Counted from the first letter of the stretch, positions 32,228-42,925 are shown. The stretch is DNA of 64,000 nt from Monocercomonoides exilis (GCA_001643675.2 LSRY02000041.1:312501-376500), one strand, 5' to 3'. The notes: generated from the letters alone by a model not told the origin. Numbers and translations are program-made.

Positions 32228-33282
32228 TCCTTGAATACTCTCTTCTCCAGTGTGACTGATATCACTTCTCCTGGGGGTAATCTCCAGCCTTCCCTTCTCA
32301 TCTTTGCTCCCCGTATCACGCACTCCTGAAAGGTCCCCAGGGTCTTTGTCAAATGCCCAGGCTGCAGTTGCGGGGTCCAGATTTGCCCCCGCCAGGCTGG
32401 CAGAATCAGAATCGTAAGATCCCTCTGCGCTTCCTTCATTTTCTCTTTCAGCACACGTCCAATATTTCTCAAGAACGGATGGACTAGCAATATCTCGTCT
32501 CCTGGCATGTTTTTCTCTCTCTTCCTTCTCACGGAGGATTGTCTCCAAGTACTTCCACAGGGCACCAGCACAATTGGTTTTGAGATTGTGTCCAGTGTTC
32601 TCAGTGCGATTGTTTGTAATATCTCTGCGACTTTCTCCCCGCTCAGTGCATAGTCCGGCTTTTTCGCCATCCGGCTGAGTGCATCTGCATCCGTGTTCTG
32701 TTCTCCCGGGAGATGTTCCGTCTGTATTGTAATGTCGAGGCTGTTCAGTTTCTTTTCCAATACACTCAGTGTTGGAATGAGCAATGGCGCTTCCCTCTTC
32801 TTCTGTATTGTCCACCTTGTGGACATATTGTCTGCCCTCAGACGAATATGATCTATCTTCTGTTGTTGCATCCATGCTCCCTTTCTCTCTTGTGTTCTCA
32901 ACACTGCTCTTGAATCCTTCTCGTTGATCGCCAGTGCAATCTCCCGGGGTGTCCAACTTCCGTGGACATATATCTTCTCCTTTCTGTTCTTTTTCGGTGT
33001 TGTTAACACCTCACCCCATCCAAGCTCTAACACATCTGTTATTAGTTCCGCTGGTCTGTTCCTTCTCTTCAGACTCCTTGGTCTGTTTTCTTGTAGTATC
33101 TTTCTCCAGTGTGTTAATTCTACCAGTATCATTGGGTTGACTGTAACAGTTCAGTTCCAGCCTCCGCGGGCTATCGCCTGCATCAGCATGTATTGCATGC
33201 GCTTCATCCACAAGCTCGCTGGTGGGTGTTGCAGTCTCACAAAATTCAGCCTCCTGAGGAGTGCTGCTAAGTCTCTCGTCTT
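32194..33282 (-). pseudogene. RNase H part of the DIRS polyprotein, cut off from RT by stops
   Basis: In the same frame as RT but after stops at 33295-33297 (TGA) and 33283-33285 (TAA). It reads RDLAALLRRLNFVRLQ and AIARGGWNCTVTVNPMILVE, the usual DIRS RT-RNase H connection. It continues with ELITDVLELGWGEVL (first Asp), LRADNMSTRW (second Asp-Asn) and LPGEQNTDADALSRM (last Asp). It ends KEWTSSKHVENM at 32194-32196. Unless the stops are read through, this domain is not made. Confidence 0.8.
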
Positions 33283-33294
33283 TTATCTCTTCCT

Positions 33295-34632
33295 TCACTT
33301 AGCATATGCTGTACAGGTTCGCACATACTCTAGCAGCAGCACTCTCTTCCTTTCTTGGAGTGTCACTTCCATCCTTTCCGAGTTCCAAAGCAATCCCAGA
33401 AACTCCACACTCCTTGTGCGTTCCAACTTCAGCTTCTCTTCCAACAGTATCCAGCCCAGATTTCTCAGGAACTGAGCTATCTCCTGTGAGATCGATCTCA
33501 ATGCATCCCTGTCTGTGTGCATGAGGAAAATGTCGTCCAGGTATATCACTAGCTTCACTTTCCACTTTTCTCTGATATATGACGCCGCCCTTCTCATTAT
33601 CTTCGTGAATACTCTGGGCGCGTCCTTTGCTCCAAATGGCATCCCCACGTAAGTGTAGCATTGCTTTTGAAAGCTGAAGCACAGAAAGGGACTGAATTGT
33701 TCATCCACTTTGACATGTTGGTATGCACTCGATATGTCCAAAGTTGTCATCCAGTCGTTCTCTTCCAGGAGTTCCACCACTGTCTCCTGGGAATCCATCA
33801 TGAAGTGTTTTCCCTGCACTTCCTCGTTAAGCTTTCTGCAATCCAAGATCTTCCTCCACTTTCCGTTCTTCTTTGTCACCAAGAATGTCGGGTTGAACCA
33901 CTTCACCTCCGACTCCTGTATGGGATTCACCACTCCTTCCTTCAATTCCTTTTCCAAGAGGGATAAATAATTGTTCGTCATCTCTGTCGTCCCTCGAAAC
34001 TCTTGTCTGTGTTTTCTCTTCAAAAGTGAGATTAAATATTGGGGACTTTTCCATCGAGCTCTTACACCACGGCTCACTAGTTTGTCTCCCCCAATCTTCA
34101 TCCACTCGTTCAGCCTGTTCACCAGTCTCCCCGGAAGTGGCTCCTTTGGTGATCCAATCACTATACTCTCCCTCACTCCTGGCGTCTTGTGGCCAGACTG
34201 CATCTGTGTATTTCCTTCTCCTTCGAGAATATGTACAATAGCTGTTTTCAAGCTCCACTTCCGGGCGCTCCCAATTGGGGGCTCGATAACAATCCCAGAA
34301 GCTCTCAAGACTCTCTTCCCGTTCTCCCTCTCGCTCCTCTGTCCCGTCACTCGGGAATATTCGGAGTCTCCTTCTGTTCTCGCTGTCGGGTGTCGCACAT
34401 CTTCTATCGATTTCTCTATTGCCGAATCCCCCGTGATTTCTCGTTCTCTCTCCTTTCTTTGGTCTGACAGGTTCAGAGTCTCTCTGACGTTCACCTGTTG
34501 TTTCTGCATTTCCGTCTCTGATCGCTTCTCGCCCGAAGCGACGGTTTCTCGTTGTATATTCATTTCGCTGTAATTTGCTTCTCTCTCTCCTCTCTCTGTC
34601 TCGCAACACAGTGGGGCTATACTCCCCCTCAC
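33295..34632 (-). CDS. Reverse transcriptase of the DIRS element
   Basis: 445 codons to TGA 33295. The RT core lies in the second half: WFNPTFLVTKKNGKWRKILD (finger), LDISSAYQHVKVDE (catalytic Asp region), YVGMPFGAKDAPRVFTKIM, and VIYLDDIFL with the YxDD box, then LGWILLEEKLKLE. All are intact. The first 170 residues are Arg/Glu-rich and non-conserved. The preceding small ORF ends on the TGA at 34629-34631 that overlaps this frame's first codon (GTG), so translation may depend on frameshifting or re-initiation. Confidence 0.85.
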   Translation of the reverse strand: MRGSIAPLCCETERGEREANYSEMNIQRETVASGEKRSETEMQKQQVNVRETLNLSDQRKEREREITGDSAIEKSIEDVRHPTARTEGDSEYSRVTGQRSERENGKRVLRASGIVIEPPIGSARKWSLKTAIVHILEGEGNTQMQSGHKTPGVRESIVIGSPKEPLPGRLVNRLNEWMKIGGDKLVSRGVRARWKSPQYLISLLKRKHRQEFRGTTEMTNNYLSLLEKELKEGVVNPIQESEVKWFNPTFLVTKKNGKWRKILDCRKLNEEVQGKHFMMDSQETVVELLEENDWMTTLDISSAYQHVKVDEQFSPFLCFSFQKQCYTYVGMPFGAKDAPRVFTKIMRRAASYIREKWKVKLVIYLDDIFLMHTDRDALRSISQEIAQFLRNLGWILLEEKLKLERTRSVEFLGLLWNSERMEVTLQERKRVLLLEYVRTCTAYAK

Positions 34633-35012
34633 TTCTTATAGGTCCATTGGCTCGTTCCAATAGCTGTTCCTGTTGCTGATCCTCCCTGTATCCTCGGGGG
34701 AGCTGGGGTGAGGGGAACTGTGATCGAGGCCACTCTCCCAGCTGGTGCAGGGGCATGCTGTGGTAGTACTTGTGTTGACATCCTTCTTTCCTTGAAATTC
34801 GTGAAGCTCCCATCGAAGCCATGCTTCTGGAGCTGTCTGTATTCAAAACCCTGTGTGCTCCTTCCAGAACTGTATCTTCTCGGGAGCCCACTTCTGGCTG
34901 TTGTGGACCCGAAACCTGTTGTGGAGTCGGGAGATGCATCGTATCCTGCTGCATCTCCCTCTGCTTGAAAAAAGCTAGTGCTCTCCACCAGTTTTCTCAG
35001 GTTCTCCGGCAC
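34629..35012 (-). CDS. Second small ORF of the DIRS element (gag continuation?)
   Basis: 127 codons, Gly/Ser/Pro-rich (DASPDSTTGFGSTTARSGLP, APAPAGRVASITVPLTPAP). It opens just after the gag-like frame closes (35016) and closes where the RT frame opens. It may be the tail of gag separated by a frameshift. No zinc knuckle seen. Confidence 0.5.
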   Translation of the reverse strand: MPENLRKLVESTSFFQAEGDAAGYDASPDSTTGFGSTTARSGLPRRYSSGRSTQGFEYRQLQKHGFDGSFTNFKERRMSTQVLPQHAPAPAGRVASITVPLTPAPPRIQGGSATGTAIGTSQWTYKK

Positions 35013-35015
35013 TTC

Positions 35016-35786
35016 CTAAGACATTCCTCCTTCTAAAAAGCCTTTCGCGCTTTCCCAATCCGATTGAAGAATAACTTTCAGTAAGTTTATTCTGCTGATA
35101 CAGTTGGCAATAAGCGCATAAGAACAAAACAGTCCTTTCAGTCGTTCTTTCTCCTCTTCCATGAGGTGCGCCTTCTCTAGTTCCTTCACCGTGAGGGCTG
35201 CGATTGCCTTCGCCACTTCAAAGCCCGATTCTAGAACAGGCTGGAGGAGTTCGATTACTCGGCTCACTTCTGGTGAGTCTCTTCTCCCCTTTGTTGTGAT
35301 TTCTGTTCTGGCGAGCGCATTCCAGCTTGTGTCCGTGTGTCCCGTGAAAATTTCCTTCTCACTCTCCGGAATAAACGTATTCAAAATATCATCGTTTGTC
35401 CTGATCGAACAAGCTTTGCAAAATTCAATAAAGTTCCTCAACTCGCTCGCTTGTCTCAGGTGTGTCAACCACTCCCTGGGAAAAATTCTGGCAAATTTTT
35501 GTTTTCTCTCCTTTTCTTCCTGCACTTCTTGCTCTTCAGAATCCCAGTTGCTTTCCTCTTCGTCTTCCCGTCTCTTCGTTCGGCTATATGTTCGACATCC
35601 TCTCTCACGCTTTCCTTGGTTCCGCTTCGCGATCAGATCACTAAAATTTGCATCCGACTTTGACTCGCTTGATCTCGACAGAGATCTCTTCCTTTGTCGT
35701 TCTCTCTTAACTTTCCTCGTTGGTAGCAACTCCGTAGCTCCGGACTGCATTGGCCATGTTTGGCTTCTGGTGATTTCTTCGATCAT
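35016..35786 (-). CDS. Gag-like ORF1 of the DIRS element
   Basis: 256 aa from ATG 35786 (MIEEITRSQTWPMQSGATEL). The first 90 residues are basic and Arg/Ser-rich (RKVKRERQRKRSLSRSSESK). The second half is helical (WLTHLRQASELRNFIEFCKA, SRVIELLQPVLESGFEVAKA) and ends FLEGGMS at TAG. Position, size and the basic plus helical layout fit the nucleocapsid-like ORF1 of DIRS elements; sequence alone gives no specific match. Confidence 0.65.
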   Translation of the reverse strand: MIEEITRSQTWPMQSGATELLPTRKVKRERQRKRSLSRSSESKSDANFSDLIAKRNQGKRERGCRTYSRTKRREDEEESNWDSEEQEVQEEKERKQKFARIFPREWLTHLRQASELRNFIEFCKACSIRTNDDILNTFIPESEKEIFTGHTDTSWNALARTEITTKGRRDSPEVSRVIELLQPVLESGFEVAKAIAALTVKELEKAHLMEEEKERLKGLFCSYALIANCISRINLLKVILQSDWESAKGFLEGGMS

Positions 35787-35917
35787 GTTTTCTACCCTTG
35801 AAAGCCTGTGAATAAGATCAAATCCTCTGTCCTCGCCGATCGCTATTTGTCACTCCAACACGCTCTTGTTCCATTCTTCCTGCGGACAATGGAATGTGAA
35901 AGAAGTTAAATTGTTTG

Positions 35918-36018
35918 CGAAGTTTGATCTAAAACCACCCAAACTTTTTTATCAATACTCATTATCGAGGAGAAAACCTGCAACTTGCGCTTGTTGATTC
36001 GCTCAATTGCGAATCAAT
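35918..36018. repeat. DIRS right inverted terminal repeat plus extension
   Basis: 35918-35980 is the inverted partner of the left terminal repeat. 35981-36018 (AACTTGCGCTTGTTGATTCG and onward) is an extension found also, inverted, in the internal complementary region. This asymmetric extension is typical of DIRS-1-like structure. Confidence 0.7.
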
Positions 36019-37840
36019 AACCATTATTAAGCATTAAATTGATGTATAACATCAGAAAATTAACCAAAATTGTTTGAACTTAATCCTATTGAATCCAAAC
36101 AACCATATTATTCTTTCAAAAAAATTCTTCAAGTCTTTATTATTATGAATAAAGAGTAATCGAAGTTGAATTTTCAATGACAATTATTTATTCAAATATG
36201 AAAAGTGTCTTTAATAACAAAAATTTGGATGAAATAAAAAAATTCATTTTCACATTAAACCAATAACAGGTGTCAAGATGTGTGAATTCGAACTGCAAGT
36301 TGGTGTATTTTTTCTCTTTGAGAATAATAGTTACCCCTTTTGAATGTTATTCAAAAGAATGATACAAAAAAAACGAAAACAATTCTCTTTACTATGTGCA
36401 ATATTTGTTGATCTTTAATACATATTTTTTGAGAATAAAATAATGTTTCATTGCTTTCCCCAAATGTGAAATAAGAGGAACATTCCTTATGAAACACATT
36501 TTTGAAGAATTGATATTATTTTTTTTTTTGAAAGCTTCAAATGGAAAAATGATAAGATGACTTTTTTTTTTGCTTTCAAATAGGCCACAATTGGACGCTG
36601 GAAATATTTCTCTTTGACATTACAAGTAAAAAATCATTCGTCTGTTTAAAAATACACTTTAATTGATTTATGTATTTTATCAAATTTAAATAAATTAATA
36701 CGAATGATTGCGAAAACTTCAAATAACTTCATTGAGAGCTTTGGAAATAATTTGTGGAATGAATTAGAAATATCCGTCTTTTTCTTTTTTTCACAGACGG
36801 TCAACGAAAAATTGTGACAAAAAAATTCCTCAGCTGATATTTTCTGCGAAAAAAATGCATGTTGGGAACTTGATCATCTTTATTAAAATCTTGATTATTT
36901 CAAAATAATAAGAATTGTTGTAATTCTATTAACAAATTAATTATTACAGACAAAAAAATAGTGAAATCGTTATTAATTACAATTTTTGATAAATCATAAA
37001 AATCTTGTTAATCATTTTGTCATTGTTTCCATTTACTTTTATCATGTCACAGAGGTTCACTGCGGAAGAATAAAAAAGTGAGTTTGTTCACAAATGTGTA
37101 ACGAAAGGCAATTAGTTATTGGAAACGAAGGAATTATGGTGGAAATAGATGAAGCAATATTTCGAAATCGGAAATTCCGAAGAGGAAGAAAAAAAACTCA
37201 ACGTGGATTATAAGAGGTCAGGAAAGTTCAGAGGGAGGTGGAGCGTGAAAACAGTTCATGGTTGTTGTCATTCAAAAAGAAGGAAGGAAAACTTTATGCA
37301 AATAATCCAGAAATGCACAAAAATTGGAACATTAATAATATTGTTTGAATGACACACTTATTCTTCGCTTGGAGCACTTGGATATAACAATAAACAATGT
37401 TTCAAAAAGAACATTTCTGGAACGTGAGACTGGTCGGATTGAAAACTCAATCTAAGGATCACAGCAGCATTAATATTTCTCATTTTAAAGATTCGAAACA
37501 AGGATCAGATTAACGTTTGATTATTTTTCACTGTTGAAAGTTAAATCAACATTTGACACAACATTTACACAGTGAATCAAATATTGTTTTTTGAAAAGGA
37601 AAAGGCTTCTGAAATAGATGGAAGAAGAAAAAGAAGTTTTAGATGAAATTGAAAGAATTCAAAACTTGGAAATATTTATAAAAAAGATATTGATGAAGAA
37701 TCTTGTGCAAATTATTAAGCAGGAGATGAAGTTAGCTCCTCTGAATATAAGCCTAACAATTTTTAAAAAATATTCGAATATTTGAATATTTTTTTTTCAT
37801 TTTTGCGAATTATTATAAAACAATACAGAAACGATTTTTC
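36019..37840. other. AT-rich noncoding stretch
   Basis: No supported gene. It contains the dispersed repeat at 36793-37024. A plus frame at 37149-37352 is low complexity. Short purine-rich text near 37610-37730 may be coding debris. Confidence 0.4.
36793..37024. repeat. Dispersed repeat, inverted partner of 912-1150
   Basis: The reverse complement of this segment shares GATCAAGTTCCCAACAT and flanking A/T words with 1015-1110, and GACCGTC-type words at its outer end. The two copies face opposite ways and differ by many small changes, suggesting old transposon ends. Confidence 0.55.
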
Positions 37841-38121
37841 GCATAAGTGTGACAAAATACCTCCTCCAATTTAATGATTTCATTTTTGATAATAAGTGGG
37901 AATGAATAACATAAAAAAACAACACTTTTTGGTGGAGCAGTTTTTGTGATATCAACAAAAATTTCATAAATAAATTTTATGTGATCTGTCCCATAATTAA
38001 ATTTTTATTCAAATCTTTTTTGCTTAATACTTTCATGCCTGTGAATTGAAAGTTTATCTTTTGATACGATAACATAATACTAAAATACTTCAAAAATGAG
38101 GTTTGAAATTTGAACTTTATC
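37841..38121. repeat. Left arm of a large inverted repeat (empty of MITE)
   Basis: About 280 bp that reappears inverted at 40898-41439 with high identity. Shared words include CACTTTTTGGTGGAGCAGTT, GTGATCTGTCCCATAATTAA and GATAAAGTTCAAATTTCAAA. Here the sequence TTGATATCAC is uninterrupted, whereas the right arm carries a MITE at that point. Confidence 0.85.
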
Positions 38122-38164
38122 GTTGTTTTAAACGTTATTTTTTTGTTTTAAAAATGTAATTTTC

Positions 38165-40150
38165 GTGGAATTTTCTTGTTCATTCAACAAATGTTCAGTA
38201 AAAGATCATTCCGGAGCGTTATATTACAAAAGTTTTTTGAAAATTAAAATCACAAAACCCAATTTTTCAAGTTGCTCTGCTTTGCATGGAGGAGCAGTAT
38301 CAAAATTTACAAATCCACGAACGAATTCTGTTCAGTTATTATCAGATAACAGAGTGGAAAATAGTTCAATTACAGATATGTGTTGAACTGGTTGGTGTTT
38401 ACCGTTTGGTGATTTTCCATCAAACGGAAAATTTCTATTTACCAAATGATAGTGTATAGCTAGTACTGGAGGAAATGTGGCTTGTTCTCTTACATTCAAT
38501 TGGCCCCAACAAAATAAACCAACTCAGTTTTTGGTAAATGATTGTCAATTCACTTACAACAAATTGACTGCCTCTATCAATTATGGAGGTGCTGCTATTT
38601 TCTTTTATCCAACGTATTCTTGGATGAATGGAATAAAATTCATCACATTCTGCTTCTTCGATGGAAACTCCGCAACAAATGGCAGAGGGAATGATGTGTT
38701 CTTCAATGGCAGCAGCATCACTCAATCTCCATTCGAGAATTGTGGATCAACAACCCCAACAAAAAGAGTGTATAATAATGGAACAGCTGTTAATGATGTG
38801 TACAATGGCTGGCTCCCCCTCATTGCCCAGAACAAAATCGTTGCCAGCAATAGAACTGATGCTGATACCTGTGGCAGACCGCAACAGACCCCATGTGCCA
38901 CCATCGAATATGCCCTCACTGGCTTCATTTCCCTCCTCCAAGACGCCTCTCTCACCCTCCTCACCTCAACATTTGTTCCCACTCAAACGCTCTCTTTCAG
39001 CGCGACTGCTGTAAAAATCTCTGGAAATGGAATAATTGCTCCATCGTTTGAATCTTCATATGATGTTCATAAACATAATTCATTCACATCATCATTTTTT
39101 ATTCTCAAACTTTGACTCTTCCAACTCTTCTTCTTCTTCTTCCTCCTCCTCCTCCTCTCCCCAGCATTCATTGCGTTCTTCTCAATTGATTTCTTCTTCT
39201 CCTCTTCCATTCACTCCTTCTGCACAAAGACAGACACCTCTTCCACATCCTTCCTCTTCTCCATCTTCTTCTTCTACTTCTTCTCCTCCTCCTTCTTCTT
39301 CTCCTCCTCCTTCTTCCTCTCCTTCTTCCTCTTCCACATCATCCAGATTCCGCACAATCCCAACAGTCATGAATTCTCACTCACCTGATCCTTCTCTTTC
39401 TCCTGCTTCCATCCAATTTACTGCTCATTTATCTTCTTCACCTTCACCTTCACCTTCTTCCTTCTCCTCCTCCTCCTCCTCCTCCTTCTTCTTCTTCTTC
39501 TTCTTCTTTTTCTTCTTCTTTTTCTTCTTTCTTCTTCATCTTCCTTTTCCTCTTCCTTTTCCTCTTCCTCTTCCTCTTCCTCTTTCTCTTCCTCTTCCTT
39601 CTCCTCTTCCTCCTCTCCTACTCTCTCATTCAGATCTTCAATACTCCTTCTTCGACTTTTTCGTGATCTTCTGTTTCTTCCTATAATTTCTCTCCTCTCC
39701 TCCAATACCCACTCCCCTGAGTACTGAATCTGTCATCTCCATCGAAGATCATTCCTTCAGAGCGAAATTCGTCCTTCGCACAGGTTCTGCCTGCTTGACA
39801 AAGCCATGTGCCTGTAAGTCATTGACTTCAACATAAGAAAGAAATTCCTCCCACCCAATCAACTCTTCAAGCGCACTTCAGAAGCTCCTTGTGAAGTTCC
39901 GACTTTGCAAGGTGAGTCAACGATAGGAGTGTCCTTTACAGAATCTTATACTTTCACGACTCTTCAAGACTTGTCCGCGCTTGCCTCGTCACTTCCAAAC
40001 TTCCTCGCAACAATGAAATCGACAGAGCATTCGTAATGCTACGTTAACGACTTGATGCTCCTTCCTAACTCGCACTTTCAGCATTGTCTCTTCTGAACAA
40101 CTATTTCATTCAGACAAACATATTCAAGTTCGCTTCATGTTTATGTTCAC
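38165..40150 (+). pseudogene. Decayed beta-helix surface-protein gene
   Basis: The first open piece, 38165-38386, reads beta-helix text (CSALHGGAVSKFTNPRTNSV). After broken frames a long piece at 38462-39114 reads FNWPQQNKPTQFLVNDCQF, GGAAIFFYPTYSWMNGIKFI and the family hallmark VNDVYNGWLPLIAQNK, then DADTCGRPQQTPCATIEYAL. It then changes frame into a Ser/Pro-rich tract (39115-39640). Downstream, ISIEDHSFRAKFVLRTGSAC near 39740 and VSFTESYTFTTLQDLSALAS near 39930 belong to the family's C-terminal half, with stops among them. No intact start or single frame remains. The whole relic lies between the two inverted repeat arms. Confidence 0.75.
39118..39630. repeat. TTC/TCC microsatellite tract
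   Basis: Long polypyrimidine run (TCTTCT, TCCTCC, TTCCTC units) encoding poly-Ser or poly-Phe/Pro depending on frame, within the beta-helix pseudogene. Frame changes at its borders fit slippage. Confidence 0.85.
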
Positions 40151-40897
40151 CACATTTCATTAAACAAAAATAGTTTAATTTTACAATATCATCTGTTCTT
40201 TCAGAAAAAGAGATTAATAAGGAGACAAAAAAGTTGAAGCAAAAGAAAGGAAATAATAAGTATTCTGTCAGAAAAGATGAAAAAATGAAAAAGATGAACG
40301 AAATGAAGTAATTAATGATGTGGTTTGTTTTTATATTTTCATTTATGGAAATGTGTCAATGTGTGATTGAAACTTCTAATTTTTAGTCATTCTCTTGAGG
40401 TTGAAAAAAGAAAATGTTTTATCATCACAACAAAAAATAAAAATATCATCATATTTTTTTTGTTTGTGAATATGAAATATATTCTAATTTTCATAAGTTT
40501 TTCATTTTAAACATTTAACTTTATACAATATAAAAAAGAATCATCTTGACCTAACTTTCTTATGAAAATTCCTTAATTATTAATCACTTAATGTTACGAT
40601 CATATAAGAAAAAAATGAGCTGATAATCTTATTAACAATATTTGTATATAAATGTTTAATCAAATGGAACAGAAATGATTGATTTTATTTCTTAAATAGT
40701 CTTTCCTACAAAAAAAATAGACTCCAAATAAACATGGTTTTTCACTTTTTTAAAATAGAAAGACAATTTTAATATGTTATACATCAACTTCTAAAGTATA
40801 CAAAAAATTAAAATATACAAAAATAATTTTTATGAATAAAAGGAAGTTGCCATTTAGGTGAATCAAAAAATAAAATCGAATAATACTAAATAACAGA
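40151..40897. other. AT-rich noncoding spacer inside the inverted repeat
   Basis: Between the end of beta-helix debris and the right repeat arm. No gene or motif recognised. Confidence 0.4.
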
Positions 40898-41439
40898 GAT
40901 AAAGTTCAAATTTCAAACCTCATTTTTGAAGTATTTTAGTATTATGTTATCATATCAAAAGATAAACTTTCAATTCACAGGCATGAAAGTATTAAGCAAA
41001 AAAGATTTGAATAAAAATTTAATTATGGGACAGATCACACAAAATTTATTTATGAAATTTTTGTTGATATGGGTGATTATTTTTGAAATCATATTTTGTC
41101 ATTTTAAAATTTCGGTTCAAAATTTTAACTTGAATTCAAACAAAAGAACATTGAAAAGTTAAAACACTTATAAAAGATATCTTCGTCTTTGTATAAACTT
41201 AAGAACTTTGTTTTTTAAACAGTTATGATAGTTTTTGCATTTGAATTCAAAATCTCTTCCCAATGATAAACTATCTTTGAAAAAACAACACATCGAAAAA
41301 AGTTATGATTTCAAAAATAATCACCCATATCACAAAAAACTGCTCCACCAAAAAGTGTTGTTTTTTTATGTTATTCATTCCCACTTATTATCAAAAATGA
41401 AATCATTAAATTGGAGGAGGTATTTTGTCACACTTATGC
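40898..41439. repeat. Right arm of the large inverted repeat, interrupted by a MITE
   Basis: Inverted copy of 37841-38121, in two pieces: 40898-41068 and 41328-41439. The 259-bp MITE lies between them with a duplicated TA. Confidence 0.85.
41069..41327. mobile_element. MITE, TGGGTGATT family, copy 4, with TA duplication
   Basis: The ends TGGGTGATTATTTTTGAAAT and inverted ATTTCAAAAATAATCACCCA flank 259 bp. TA stands on both sides (41067-41068 and 41328-41329), while the matching site in the left repeat arm has a single TA (TTGATATCAC). This filled/empty pair fixes the element's borders and its TA target. Confidence 0.9.
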
Positions 41440-41884
41440 CCGATTTTTTTTAAAAAAATATGAAAGAATATTATAATAAAAAATGAACTTGTTTTAATGA
41501 GTCTTTTCTTTCAAATGGAAGAGAAGGAGCAAATCCCAAAACGATTGAATTTTATTCTTTATTTTTTCTTTTATCAAAATCCTCTTGACAAAGAGTATTT
41601 TTGAATAAAAACCCTTCATCATAAAAATGGGAAATTCTGGTCTTTTGAAAAAAATATTTTTAAAAGATTTATTTTCTTCAAAACGATTAATAAATCCTCA
41701 ATGATCTATTTCAAATGAAAATCGCTTTAAACCCTTCATTATTTAATTGTTAATAAAATTCAACGATTATTAAAATAACACGAGAACTTAAACTTTCAGT
41801 CGTTAAACTTACGTTTGAAGTTGGAAACGCTTATTCTTCAAACGAAAAAGTTATTACTGCTTTTTATGCATTTTCACAGAAGGT

Positions 41885-42925
41885 TTGTATAATTACAGAA
41901 GCGTTGAACATTACGACCAAAAAATTTATAGCGCTGTAAGATGTTATTGCGCCGGACAAACTTGGAACGAAAAGGAAGTTCACACAAGGCCTTGTTTGCT
42001 TAACTTCGAGGGTGAAGAAAAGGTGCTGAATATTGTTCATGAAAAATATCAACAACATTATGGAATAACAACACAAGAATTAAGTGAAATCATTTATTCG
42101 GAAATGCAAAGACAAAATTTGAAATCATTAAGGATGTCTCTTAACTTTGGACTTAATCCTGTTATCAAGCATTTTGATAAACAACTTGTGCCACCTTCTC
42201 CAGCGTTTGTGCCCAGATTCATTTCGAAGAACAGGCTGAAAGTACTCTCTCTTTCTTGTATTACTCCAGCCAAATTGAATTCAGCATTCATGTGAAATTT
42301 CAGAGCATGGTTCAATTTTATGTTCAACAAAGATATCAAGCCATCTGTCAACAAGCTTAATATATTTCACTTAGACGAATGGAATGCTGATTTTTGTTCT
42401 TCCCAAAAATTAATCGTGCCAGCCGAAGCCAAAAGAAAACCTGCTTCAACTGAAGATTACTCATATAATCGTATATCAATAATGACCACCATTGGATCAT
42501 CTTGCCGAACACCTTCACCATTCATCATCATTTCTGCCTTGAAAACGGTTCCTCCTGAACTTTTGGAGTTCAAAATAACAGGATCATGTGAAATCCACGT
42601 CAATGCATCTGGATGGATGGACAGAAATGCTTTCTTCTGTTATGCAGTTCATTTCTGCTCATGAATAACAAGATGCAGGTTCCTTTGAATAATCCCTCAC
42701 AATTCTCCTTTTTTTTAAAATTCTTGATTATCATCCATCTCGTCTTTGTTCTTTAGCGTTGGCATTATTTGCAGAATATTTTATTTTCGTTTTCACTCTG
42801 CCTGGTAATTTGACTCACATAATGCAACCTTTTCATGTTGGTATTGCATGTCCTCTTCGAAACCCATTCACAAAGCTGCTGAGGAGAAAGAAGTTTTTGT
42901 GGGTGGAAGAGCACGTTGATGGTTA
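41885..42925 (+). pseudogene. Decayed pogo-like DDE_1 transposase lacking the third catalytic Asp
   Basis: 41885-42292 carries the N-terminal part (GITTQELSEIIYSEMQRQNL). After TGA and a frame change, 42320-42664 reads NIFHLDEWNAD (first Asp), SIMTTIGSSC, VPPELLEFKITGS and VNASGWMDRN, the DDE_1 core. After another stop, LDYHPSRLCSLALALFAEYF gives the second Asp and LPGNLTHIMQPFHVGIACPL the third block, where the usual QP-L-D-V-G reads QPFHVG: His replaces the catalytic Asp. Several stops and shifts confirm a dead gene. It lies just outside the right inverted repeat arm. Confidence 0.82.

Larger units (their letters stand above)
30016..36018 (-). mobile_element. DIRS-type (tyrosine-recombinase) retrotransposon, about 6 kb, defective
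   Basis: On the minus strand the order is gag-like, small ORF, reverse transcriptase, RNase H, tyrosine recombinase. The ends are inverted repeats (30016-30080 against 35918-35980), not LTRs. An internal segment (30686-30750) matches the junction formed by the terminal repeat plus the right-end extension (35981-36018), the internal complementary region that defines DIRS-1-like elements. No methyltransferase domain was recognised. Two in-frame stops split the RT and RNase H parts. Base composition is visibly richer in G+C than the flanks. Confidence 0.9.

Noticed and set aside
32228-32956. Upstream extension of the recombinase frame
   Set aside because: It overlaps the RNase H domain in another frame and shows no conserved motif; the ATG at 32227 directly precedes the recombinase-like text.
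33827-34954. 375-codon minus frame overlapping the RT gene
   Set aside because: It is Arg/Glu/Gly-rich without motifs and overlaps the frame that carries the RT core; it is a shadow of G+C-rich coding sequence.
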